Shown in pieces: positions 25,778-33,231 of a stretch of 64,000 bases of DNA. Position numbers and translations under genes: made by a program. Where the stretch lies: positions 62,001 to 126,000 of the forward strand of contig NZ_JAHCMU010000016.1 of assembly GCF_018449435.1 (NCBI RefSeq), in the 5' to 3' direction. The notes beneath the pieces are model-generated. The model had not been told where the DNA came from. It was given only the letters and a program-made list of their open reading frames with translations, and ran no database searches. Positions within the stretch are counted from its first letter, which is position 1; every line of letters starts with the position of its first letter. The DNA comes from Flagellimonas sp. 389 (GTDB lineage: Bacteria; Bacteroidota; Bacteroidia; Flavobacteriales; Flavobacteriaceae).

Positions 25778-26563
25778 TTAATTTGAGCTAAAATATCCTT
25801 TCATTATTCCACGTTGCGAATCCCTTATAAATTGAAGTATTTCATCACGTTCTGGAGTCGCTTCCATTTCTGCTTCTATGATAGATGCAGCCTGCGAATT
25901 ATTATAATTTTTTTGATAAAGTATGCGGTAAATGTTTTGGACTTCTCTTATTTTATCGGCCGTAATTCCTCTCCTCCGTAATCCCACAGAATTAATTCCT
26001 ACGTACGAAAGTGGTTCCCTTGCAGCTTTCACAAATGGTGGGACATCTTTCCGCACCAACGAACCTCCGGTAACAAAAGCATGGTTACCAATAGACACAA
26101 ATTGGTGCACCGCTACCATTCCTGCCAGCACTACATTCTTTCCAATGGTGACATGACCGGCCAAGGTAGAATTATTACTGAAAATACAGCCATCTCCAAT
26201 AAAACAGTCATGGGCAACATGACAATAGGCCATTATTAGGCAGTTATTGCCTATAATGGTTTTCATACGGTCTGCTGTACCCTTATTAATGGTTGCGCAC
26301 TCACGTATAGTTGTATTGTCTCCTATATGTACAGTTGTTTCTTCTCCCTTATATTTTAAATCTTGTGGAGTTGCTGAAATCACGGCACCTGGAAAAATAT
26401 TACAGTTTTTGCCTATACGGGCACCTTCCATAATTGTTACATTGGATCCAATCCATGTGCCTTCTCCAATGGTAACATTATTATGAATTGTCGTGAAGGG
26501 TTCAATTACCACATTCTTGGCAATTTTTGCTCCTGGATGAACATAAGCAAGAGGTTGGTTCAT
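25778..26563 (-). CDS. lpxA: UDP-N-acetylglucosamine acyltransferase
   Basis: A 261-residue acyltransferase doing the first step of lipid A synthesis. The beta-helix begins AYVHPGAKIAKNVVIEPFTTIHNNV and includes AYCHVAHDCFIGDGCIFSNN with the catalytic His, followed by the GMVAVHQFVSIGNHAFVTGGS coil and the helical C-terminal domain. Length is normal. It lies 4 bases downstream of the lpxC/fabZ fusion. Confidence 0.94.
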   Translation of the reverse strand: MNQPLAYVHPGAKIAKNVVIEPFTTIHNNVTIGEGTWIGSNVTIMEGARIGKNCNIFPGAVISATPQDLKYKGEETTVHIGDNTTIRECATINKGTADRMKTIIGNNCLIMAYCHVAHDCFIGDGCIFSNNSTLAGHVTIGKNVVLAGMVAVHQFVSIGNHAFVTGGSLVRKDVPPFVKAAREPLSYVGINSVGLRRRGITADKIREVQNIYRILYQKNYNNSQAASIIEAEMEATPERDEILQFIRDSQRGIMKGYFSSN

Positions 26564-26567
26564 AGTA

Positions 26568-27971
26568 TTATCTTTTTACTTTAACAATTTGAGCCATAAT
26601 CTCGGCCTCTGATACTAATCTGCCATTTGCATATGCTCGTGCTTGCATTTGACAAATACCTCTGCGTATGGGTGTCATTAAATCTAGTTTGAAAATAAGT
26701 GTGTCTCCAGGAACTACTTGCTGTTTGTAGCGGACGTTATCAATTTTAAGTAGATATGTTAGGTAATTTTCGGGATCTGGCACGGTACTTAAAACCAGGA
26801 TACCGCCTGTTTGTGCCATAGCTTCTAACTGAAGTACTCCTGGCATTACTGGAGCTCCTGGAAAGTGACCAACGAAAAAATGTTCGTTCATGGTCACATT
26901 TTTTATTCCTATTACATGTTCATCCGACAGCTCCATAATTTTGTCCACTAATAAGAATGGAGGTCTATGTGGCAGCATTTGCATAATCTGGTTAATGTCC
27001 TTAACCGGAGGTCCATGCAAATCGACAACGGGAACATAATTGCGTCGTTCCTGTTTTATTATTTTGTGTAATTTCTTGGCAAATTGTGTGTTGACAAAAT
27101 GTCCAGGTTTATTGGCAATAACTTTTCCACGGATTCTTGTACCTGCCAGCGCTAGATCTCCCACTACGTCCAGCAGTTTGTGACGAGCTGCTTCATTTGG
27201 ATAATGCAACGTAAGATTGTCCAAAATACCGTTCGGCTTTACAGAAAGCTTCTTCTTATCAAAAGCTTTTTCCAATTTCTTCATTGTAGATTCGGATATC
27301 TCCTTATCTACATATACAATAGCATTATTAAGGTCTCCTCCTTTGATAAGACCGTGTTCCAGAAGCATTTCCAGTTCATGTAAAAAGCTGAATGTACGGG
27401 CATCGGCTATTTCAGTTTTAAAATCTGAGATATGCTCTAAGGTAGCATTTTGGGTCCCCAAGATTTTTGTTCCAAAATCGACCATGGTGGTGATTTGGTA
27501 TTCATTTGATGGGATAACTGTTATCTCGCTGCCAGTGGCTTCGTCTTTATAGGAAATAACATCTTTTACGATATATTCTTCGCGGTCTTGTTCCTGTTCT
27601 ATAATCTCCGCTTCTTCCAGTGCCTTTACAAAGTACTTGGAAGACCCGTCCATAATGGGCGGTTCCGAAGAATCCAGTTCGATCATCACATTATCAATGT
27701 CCAAACCTACCAAAGCGGCCAAAACATGTTCTGATGTTTGTATCTTTACCCCATTTTTTTCAAGGTTGGTACCGCGTTGGGTATTTACCACATAATTGGC
27801 ATCTGCTTCGATTATGGGTTCCCCTTCTAGGTCCACACGTTTAAACGCAAAACCATGGTTCTCTTTGGCCGGAACAAAAGTCATTGTGACATTCTCGCCT
27901 GTATGCAACCCTACTCCCTGTAGCGTTACCCTGTTTTTTATTGTTCGCTGCTTAGTAGTCGTTTTACTCAC
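26568..27971 (-). CDS. lpxC/fabZ: Bifunctional UDP-3-O-acyl-GlcNAc deacetylase / 3-hydroxyacyl-ACP dehydratase
   Basis: A fusion typical of Bacteroidota. The N-terminal LpxC domain (about 1-305) has GVGLHTGE, the zinc-ligand segments SEHVLAALVGLDIDN and LTLHYPNEAARHKLLDVVGDLALAG, and a C-terminal GHFVNTQFAKKL. The FabZ domain (about 315-467) has ILPHRPPFLL-like MLPHRPPFLLVDKI and the catalytic HFFVGHFPGAPVMPGVL. The frame is open to a TTG at 27977. The GTG at 27971 (MSKTTTKQRTIKN) is preferred because it matches family starts. It overlaps lpxD by 8 bases. Confidence 0.92.
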   Translation of the reverse strand: MSKTTTKQRTIKNRVTLQGVGLHTGENVTMTFVPAKENHGFAFKRVDLEGEPIIEADANYVVNTQRGTNLEKNGVKIQTSEHVLAALVGLDIDNVMIELDSSEPPIMDGSSKYFVKALEEAEIIEQEQDREEYIVKDVISYKDEATGSEITVIPSNEYQITTMVDFGTKILGTQNATLEHISDFKTEIADARTFSFLHELEMLLEHGLIKGGDLNNAIVYVDKEISESTMKKLEKAFDKKKLSVKPNGILDNLTLHYPNEAARHKLLDVVGDLALAGTRIRGKVIANKPGHFVNTQFAKKLHKIIKQERRNYVPVVDLHGPPVKDINQIMQMLPHRPPFLLVDKIMELSDEHVIGIKNVTMNEHFFVGHFPGAPVMPGVLQLEAMAQTGGILVLSTVPDPENYLTYLLKIDNVRYKQQVVPGDTLIFKLDLMTPIRRGICQMQARAYANGRLVSEAEIMAQIVKVKR

Positions 27972-28989
27972 CTTCAACTTTTTTTTCTATGTTGGAGATT
28001 TGATTTACCAGTTTTGGTAAATTTTTAAAATGTACGTAAGATTTATTATAATCACCATAATTTAACGCAGGTGATCCTTGTAGCACTTCATCATCTTTTA
28101 CATTCCTTCCTATACCGGACTGCGCTTGTATTCTAACTCTATCACCAATGGTGATATGGCCTACAATACCTACCTGACCACCAATAAGGCAGTACTTTCC
28201 TATTTTGGTAGAACCTGCTATACCGGTCTGAGCGGCTATTGCGGTATGTTCCCCTATCTCTACATTATGCGCAATTTGAATTTGATTATCCAATTTTACA
28301 CCTTTTCTTAGAATGGTTGAGCCTAATGTTGCCCTGTCAATCGTAGTTCCTGCTCCAACATCAACCATTTCTTCCAAGATTACATTGCCAGTTTGCGGCA
28401 CCTTGCTATATTCTCCTTTGTCATTAGGTGTGAATCCAAAACCATCTGCACCAATGATAGCCCCACTATGAATGACGCAATTGTCACCAATAATAGATTC
28501 TGAATAAATCTTGGCACCAGCAAAGACAACCACATTCTCACCAATTGTTACATTGTCACCGATGTATACATTGGGATACACCTTAACATTGCTGCCGATC
28601 TTTACATTATCGCCTAGGTATGAAAAAGCACCAAGGTAAAAACCTTCTCCATATGCTGCACTTTCCGAAACAAATGAGGGGCTTTCTATACCCACTTTGT
28701 TGTTTTTAACCTGATTGTAATACTCTAAAAGTTTAGAGAATGATTTATAGGCATCATCTACCTTGATCAGTGTTGTGGATATGGTCTGTTCTGGAACAAA
28801 CTCTTTGTTTACTATTGTTATGGATGCTTTAGTGGAATAAATGTATGAGGTATACTTTGGATTAGCCAAAAAAGTGAGGGAGCCTTTTTCTCCCTCTTCA
28901 ATTTTAGATAATTTATGTACAGCTATTTGAGGGTTTCCCTCAATTTCTCCCTCTAAGATTCCTGCAATTTGGGTGGCTGTAAATTTCAT
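27964..28989 (-). CDS. lpxD: UDP-3-O-(3-hydroxyacyl)glucosamine N-acyltransferase
   Basis: A 341-residue LpxD adding the second acyl chain in lipid A synthesis. The N-terminal MKFTATQIAGILEGEIEGNP and LTFLANPKYTSYIYSTKAS segments, beta-helix coils, and the DNQIQIAHNVEIGEHTAIAAQTGIAGS segment with the catalytic His are visible. The frame is open to a TTG at 29037, but the ATG at 28989 is the family-like start. An exact -7 box (28995-29002) lies only 5 bases upstream, so this promoter would give an essentially leaderless transcript. The start lies 24 bases past the HD-gene stop. Confidence 0.93.
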   Translation of the reverse strand: MKFTATQIAGILEGEIEGNPQIAVHKLSKIEEGEKGSLTFLANPKYTSYIYSTKASITIVNKEFVPEQTISTTLIKVDDAYKSFSKLLEYYNQVKNNKVGIESPSFVSESAAYGEGFYLGAFSYLGDNVKIGSNVKVYPNVYIGDNVTIGENVVVFAGAKIYSESIIGDNCVIHSGAIIGADGFGFTPNDKGEYSKVPQTGNVILEEMVDVGAGTTIDRATLGSTILRKGVKLDNQIQIAHNVEIGEHTAIAAQTGIAGSTKIGKYCLIGGQVGIVGHITIGDRVRIQAQSGIGRNVKDDEVLQGSPALNYGDYNKSYVHFKNLPKLVNQISNIEKKVEGE

Positions 28990-28994
28990 TTCTG

Positions 28995-29002
28995 CAAAAG
29001 TA
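28995..29002 (-). promoter_or_regulatory. Bacteroidota -7 promoter box for the lpx operon
   Basis: Minus-strand TACTTTTG, exact TANNTTTG, 5 bases upstream of the lpxD ATG and inside the HD-gene/lpxD junction. It may be used as a near-leaderless internal promoter. Confidence 0.5.
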
Positions 29003-29012
29003 ACAAAATTTG

Positions 29013-30239
29013 TTAAACGGCTTCTTTTGGGTAACAACTGTAGTATTTTGTTACCGTTTTTGATAATGCCTTAAGGCTCAACTGATCAGACTCCTTAAGG
29101 ACGTCAGTAACTTTACCGTTCTTCTTTAAAATATTTATGGTTTGTTGCTTTTCGTTGTATGCTTTGTTCATGATTTGTCCGTGAAACACAAAATACGAAG
29201 CTTCAGACTCGGAAATATTGTAATGATTCTCGACGTCCTTGAGTTTTTCGGCCATTTTTAGTTTATCAATGGGTTTGTTCTTGATTTTCACATTCAGTAA
29301 CGTTCTGTTCAATAGCATCTGGCACATTTTAGAAAGGACAAAATCATCATGAAGCTGCCAAGTTTTGATAGCACCCAAAATATCCACATCATCCAATTGG
29401 GCAAAGTTATTTAAAACCTCCTTGTTAAAAGTCGAGTCAAAATCTTGCTTCAGAAAAAACAAGACCGGAAAACTAGCTGTTATTTCATATCCTTGGGATA
29501 ATAGTTCTTTACCACGTCTCATAATCCGTATCAATAATTGCTCTGCTACAAGACTTGTTTTATGCAGATAAACTTGCCAATACATAAATCTTCTTGCCAT
29601 TAAAAATTTCTCAATAGCATAGATACCCTTTTCTTCAACTACTAAATTCCCGTCAATAACGTTCAACATGGAAATAAGCCGTTCCGAATTAATATTGCCC
29701 TCCGTAACACCCGAATAAAAACTATCTCGTTTTAAGTAATCCAATCTGTCCATATCCAATTGGCTGGCCACTAATTGATTCATAAAGGGTTTGTGATATT
29801 CCCCTTTAAAAATTGAAATAGCAGCTTCTAAACATCCATCAAATTCATTGTTCAATTTCATCATAAACTCCAATGAAAGTTGTTCATGGCTTAGATTCTC
29901 TATGATGAAACCTTCAAGTGCATGGGAAAAAGGTCCATGGCCAATATCATGTAGCAAAATTGCACAAAGCAACCCTGTTTCTTCTTCAGCTGTAATAGAA
30001 ATGTTTTTCCATTTTAGGACTTGAATTGCCTTGGTCATTAAATGCATACTCCCCAATGCATGGTGAAATCTGGTATGGTGCGCACCCGGATATACGAGAT
30101 AGGACATTCCCATTTGAGAAATCCTTCGCAACCTTTGAAAATAGGGATGGGCGATCAGATTAAAAATAAGTTCATTTGGAGTTCCAATAAAACCGTAAAT
30201 TGGATCGTTGAAGACTTTAAGCTTATTGGTTTGCGCCAA
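29013..30239 (-). CDS. HD-domain phosphohydrolase
   Basis: A metal-dependent HD-superfamily phosphohydrolase related to dGTPase-like proteins, about 408 residues. The conserved pieces are NDPIYGFIGTP, RLRRISQMGMSYLVYPGAHHTRFHHALG (first His), AILLHDIGHGPFSHALEG (HD pair), and QLDMDRLDYLKRDSFYSG (third Asp). The frame is open back to GTGs at 30272 and 30260, but a TANNTTTG promoter box (30260-30267) would place those starts upstream of transcription. The TTG at 30239 (MAQTNKLKVFNDP) is therefore preferred. It is divergent from porX. Confidence 0.85.
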   Translation of the reverse strand: MAQTNKLKVFNDPIYGFIGTPNELIFNLIAHPYFQRLRRISQMGMSYLVYPGAHHTRFHHALGSMHLMTKAIQVLKWKNISITAEEETGLLCAILLHDIGHGPFSHALEGFIIENLSHEQLSLEFMMKLNNEFDGCLEAAISIFKGEYHKPFMNQLVASQLDMDRLDYLKRDSFYSGVTEGNINSERLISMLNVIDGNLVVEEKGIYAIEKFLMARRFMYWQVYLHKTSLVAEQLLIRIMRRGKELLSQGYEITASFPVLFFLKQDFDSTFNKEVLNNFAQLDDVDILGAIKTWQLHDDFVLSKMCQMLLNRTLLNVKIKNKPIDKLKMAEKLKDVENHYNISESEASYFVFHGQIMNKAYNEKQQTINILKKNGKVTDVLKESDQLSLKALSKTVTKYYSCYPKEAV

Positions 30240-30259
30240 GGAAGTTTGTTTTAACTCCA

Positions 30260-30267
30260 CAAAGATA
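30260..30267 (-). promoter_or_regulatory. Bacteroidota -7 promoter box for the HD phosphohydrolase
   Basis: Minus-strand TATCTTTG, exact TANNTTTG, in the short divergent region with porX. It argues for the TTG start at 30239 rather than the GTG at 30260. Confidence 0.5.
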
Positions 30268-30275
30268 AACACTAT

Positions 30276-31820
30276 ATGAACAAGATCACTATTCTTTGGG
30301 TCGATGACGAGATCGATCTACTAAAACCCCATATTCTTTTTCTTGAAAATAAAGACTATAAGGTAGTTACAAGCCAAAGCGGACAAGATGCACTGGAGGA
30401 ACTAAAAAATACATTTTTCGATATCGTTTTTTTGGATGAAAACATGCCCGGTATTTCTGGGCTGGAAACCCTAACGGAAATAAAAAAATTCGATGCCTCC
30501 ATTCCAGTTGTGATGATTACCAAGAGTGAAGAGGAGTTTATTATGGACGAGGCCATTGGTTCCAAAATTGCCGATTACCTAATTAAGCCGGTAAACCCAA
30601 ATCAAATCTTATTATCCTTAAAAAAGAGCTTGGACCACTCTAGATTGATTTCTGAAAAGACCACCTCCAATTACCAACAAGAGTTTAGAAAGATTGCGAT
30701 GGACCTTTCTATGGTAAACAGTCATGAGGAATGGGCAGAGCTTTATAAAAAACTCATTTATTGGGAGCTACAATTGGAAGAAATAGAGGATTCAGGGATG
30801 TTTGAGATTCTAGAGTCCCAAAAAGTTGAAGCGAATTCCCAATTCAGCAAATTTGTGGATAAGAATTATAGTGAATGGTTTAATGGTGAGGAAGGTCCCA
30901 TTATGTCCCACACTCTTTTTAGAAATAAAATTAAACCGGAAATTGAAGGAAATAAAACCTTGTTGATCGTTATAGATAATTTAAGATATGACCAATGGCT
31001 AGCCTTTGAGGAGACCTTGGCCGTTCACTATAAGAAAAAACACGAAGCATCATATTATAGTATTTTGCCTACGGCAACACAGTATGCCAGAAATGCTATT
31101 TTTTCTGGCCTTATGCCCTTGGATATGGAGAAACAGCATCCAGATTGGTGGAAAAATGATACGGATGAGGGTGGGAAAAACTTATTTGAAGCAGAATTTC
31201 TTGGGGCCCAGTTAAAACGACTTGGACTTGACTTAAAATGGGAGTACCATAAAATAAGTAGTCTACGGCAAGGAAAACAATTGGCACAAAACTTTAAGTC
31301 ACAAAAAGATAACGATCTAACCGTTTTGGTCTACAACTTTGTCGATATGCTGTCCCATTCCAAAACCGAAATGGAAGTCATCAAGGAATTGGCGGCCAAC
31401 GATAAAGCGTATCGCTCATTGACGCTAAGCTGGTTTAAAAACTCACCTTTATTAGAGATTATACAGCAAGCCCAAGCTATGGGAATGAAGTTGATCCTTA
31501 CAACAGACCACGGCACCATAAATGTAAAGCAACCTTCTAAGGTTATTGGGGATAGGGAGACCAGTCTCAATCTAAGGTACAAGACAGGAAGAAGCCTGAC
31601 CTATGAGAACAAAGATGTTTTAGAGAGCAAAAATCCGCAAAGCATACATCTGCCTAATATTAATTTAAGTAGCTGCTATATTTTTGCTAAAAACGATCTG
31701 TTCTTTGCCTACCCTAATAATTATAATCATTATGTTGGGTATTACCGTAACACATATCAACATGGTGGGGTTTCGCTGGAAGAGATGATTGTTCCTTTTG
31801 TAGTTTTAGACGCCAAGTAG
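30276..31820 (+). CDS. porX: PorX-type response regulator with PglZ domain (type IX secretion control)
   Basis: A 514-residue protein with an N-terminal CheY-like receiver (about 1-120: acidic pair D10-D11, phosphoacceptor D54 in VFLDENMPG, T82, K104) followed by a linker and an alkaline-phosphatase-superfamily PglZ domain (about 200-510: LLIVIDNLRYDQW, ILPTATQYARNAIFSG, NFVDMLSH, LTTDHGTINV). This matches PorX, which with the histidine kinase PorY controls type IX secretion genes in Bacteroidota; crystal studies of PorX describe nucleotide phosphodiesterase activity in this domain. No PorY gene lies in the window. It is 3 bases upstream of tsaE. Confidence 0.92.
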   Translation: MNKITILWVDDEIDLLKPHILFLENKDYKVVTSQSGQDALEELKNTFFDIVFLDENMPGISGLETLTEIKKFDASIPVVMITKSEEEFIMDEAIGSKIADYLIKPVNPNQILLSLKKSLDHSRLISEKTTSNYQQEFRKIAMDLSMVNSHEEWAELYKKLIYWELQLEEIEDSGMFEILESQKVEANSQFSKFVDKNYSEWFNGEEGPIMSHTLFRNKIKPEIEGNKTLLIVIDNLRYDQWLAFEETLAVHYKKKHEASYYSILPTATQYARNAIFSGLMPLDMEKQHPDWWKNDTDEGGKNLFEAEFLGAQLKRLGLDLKWEYHKISSLRQGKQLAQNFKSQKDNDLTVLVYNFVDMLSHSKTEMEVIKELAANDKAYRSLTLSWFKNSPLLEIIQQAQAMGMKLILTTDHGTINVKQPSKVIGDRETSLNLRYKTGRSLTYENKDVLESKNPQSIHLPNINLSSCYIFAKNDLFFAYPNNYNHYVGYYRNTYQHGGVSLEEMIVPFVVLDAK

Positions 31821-31823
31821 TAT

Positions 31824-32249
31824 ATGAAACCCTTAACCTTTACACTAAATCAACTCCAAGCAATTTCGAAGAAAATTATCCACGGATCAAAAAGTAAAAT
31901 ACTGTGTTTTTATGGTGATATGGGCGTTGGAAAAACTACTTTAATAAAATCGATAGTTGCGGCATTGGGAGGAGATGGAAATACCCATAGTCCCACTTTT
32001 GGCTTAGTAAACGAATACTACAACAAGAAAAATGAACAAATTGCCTTTCATTTTGACTTTTATAGAATTGAAGACGAGGCCGAAGCCCTTGATATGGGAC
32101 TGGAGGATTATTTTAGTACCGATATTTGGATATTTATAGAATGGGCAGAAAAAATAGGATCTCTATTACCTGAAGAAGCCGTAACCATCCACTTACAGTT
32201 TATCGATGAAAACACCCGCTCAATCGAGTTTAACATGGATACAAAATGA
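31824..32249 (+). CDS. tsaE: tRNA threonylcarbamoyladenosine biosynthesis ATPase TsaE
   Basis: A 141-residue P-loop ATPase needed with TsaB/C/D for the t6A37 modification of ANN-decoding tRNAs. The Walker A is GDMGVGKTTLIKS at about residues 32-44. SPTFGLVNEYY, HFDFYRIEDEAEALDMGLEDYF and FIEWAEKIGSLLPE are classic. It directly follows porX (3-base gap), an order common in Bacteroidota. Confidence 0.94.
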   Translation: MKPLTFTLNQLQAISKKIIHGSKSKILCFYGDMGVGKTTLIKSIVAALGGDGNTHSPTFGLVNEYYNKKNEQIAFHFDFYRIEDEAEALDMGLEDYFSTDIWIFIEWAEKIGSLLPEEAVTIHLQFIDENTRSIEFNMDTK

Positions 32250-32288
32250 ATTGGTCATATCTTCAACAACAGTTTTGATGAACAACAT

Positions 32289-32342
32289 CTTTACCGATGA
32301 AAAGCATTTTTTTAAGATGAAATGCATTTTTTATCGGTAAAG
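32289..32342. repeat. Long imperfect inverted repeat with an embedded 20-bp-spaced direct repeat
   Basis: Arms CTTTACCGAT (32289-32298) and ATCGGTAAAG (32333-32342) are complementary, and inner GCATTT/AAATGC pairs extend the stem. Within it GATGAAAAGCATTTT and GATGAAATGCATTTT repeat directly with a 20-bp period (32296 and 32316). No T-run follows the stem on the plus strand, so it is not a standard terminator. It lies between tsaE and the promoter of the small secreted peptide. Confidence 0.55.
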
Positions 32343-32367
32343 TGCGTAGGAAGTTAAGATATTTTCT

Positions 32368-32375
32368 TACATTTG
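32368..32375 (+). promoter_or_regulatory. Bacteroidota -7 promoter box for the 44-aa secreted peptide
   Basis: TACATTTG, exact TANNTTTG, 43 bases upstream of the ATG at 32419. Confidence 0.65.
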
Positions 32376-32418
32376 TTCTTGAAATGAATTCATTTATTAA
32401 CCTAAAAACTCTTTTACG

Positions 32419-32553
32419 ATGAACACTAAAAAAGTTTTTTTTGGATTAATGGCTATTGCTTTTTTTGCTATGACTGCGGTATCAACCAACGTTATTGAAG
32501 TAGATGAAGACCAAACCGTTAGTATCAGAAGAGATCAACTTAAGAAGTTATAA
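32419..32553 (+). CDS. Small secreted or membrane peptide, 44 aa
   Basis: A 44-codon frame below common length cut-offs. Residues 1-22 look like a signal peptide or membrane helix (MNTKKVFFGLMAIAFFAMTA). The remaining about 20 residues are charged (NVIEVDEDQTVSIRRDQLKKL). It has its own promoter box at 32368-32375 and a strong terminator at 32581-32610, so it forms an independent small transcription unit between tsaE and the 180-aa membrane protein gene. Short proteins beginning this way are familiar in flavobacteria, but I know no function. Confidence 0.72.
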   Translation: MNTKKVFFGLMAIAFFAMTAVSTNVIEVDEDQTVSIRRDQLKKL

Positions 32554-32580
32554 TCTTTTCTATCCAAACATTATTTGAAT

Positions 32581-32610
32581 AATCCCTTTTTTAAAAGGGA
32601 TTATTTTTTT
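32581..32610 (+). terminator. Intrinsic terminator after the 44-aa peptide gene
   Basis: Stem AATCCCTTTT / AAAAGGGATT (10 bp, minimal loop) followed by ATTTTTTT. Confidence 0.85.
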
Positions 32611-32644
32611 ACAATAATATCAAGTTTTTTTAGTTAAAGGATTA

Positions 32645-33187
32645 ATGAAAGATAAAACTCGAGTTAGGAAAAAACTTCTTATTGAAGGGTTTATATCGCT
32701 CTTAATAGCGATTACCCCTTTGCTATTTTATTTTTACAAATACCTTCCAATTGATAGTAAATCTTGGTCATTTATAGGAATTAACTTTTCGTCCAATGGT
32801 TTTGAAGATGTGAGTCTTGCTTTTTATTACTATTTCAATAAATTAGTCCCTTTGCTATTATTAATTATATGGTTTATCTCCTGTAAAAATTGGTGGTACC
32901 ATGCCATCCTCATTCCTATCTCTATGTATAGTTTTCAGCTATACAGCGTACTGACTTACGACTCTGGCAATCTTGATGAAAATGAAATCATGTATGTTAT
33001 TGCTGTTAGTATGGTCGTAATCCCTGTAGTTTATTTCATTAGGGTAAAGTTAGTTGACAAACATGTACATGGTATCGATTTAAAAGCCATGGATACCGAG
33101 CTTCAAATCCTTAAGGAAAAAGAAGAGCTACGGAAGGAACGTGAGAAGCTTGAAAAAAGCCAAAAGACCCTTTCAAAAAATATGTAA
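32645..33187 (+). CDS. Membrane protein with C-terminal coiled coil, unknown function
   Basis: A 180-residue protein with four likely membrane helices (about residues 10-32, 64-82, 86-104, 115-134), an intervening polar loop, and a charged C-terminal coiled coil of Glu/Lys heptads (about 143-178) predicted to be cytoplasmic. No enzymatic motif is seen. It lies between the small-peptide terminator and the ald promoter, whose -7 box overlaps this gene's stop codon. Function unknown. Confidence 0.72.
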   Translation: MKDKTRVRKKLLIEGFISLLIAITPLLFYFYKYLPIDSKSWSFIGINFSSNGFEDVSLAFYYYFNKLVPLLLLIIWFISCKNWWYHAILIPISMYSFQLYSVLTYDSGNLDENEIMYVIAVSMVVIPVVYFIRVKLVDKHVHGIDLKAMDTELQILKEKEELRKEREKLEKSQKTLSKNM

Positions 33188-33192
33188 ATTTG
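33185..33192 (+). promoter_or_regulatory. Bacteroidota -7 promoter box for ald
   Basis: TAAATTTG, exact TANNTTTG, overlapping the stop codon of the preceding gene and 39 bases before the ald ATG. Confidence 0.5.
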
Positions 33193-33231
33193 TTTACTTA
33201 CGTTTTAGCGTAACATCCAGATTTACATACT

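Noticed and set aside
30276..31820. PglZ domain as a sign of a BREX or Pgl phage-defence island
   Set aside because: The PglZ domain is fused to a CheY-like receiver, which is the PorX architecture, and no BrxL, PglX, PglW or methylase genes are nearby.
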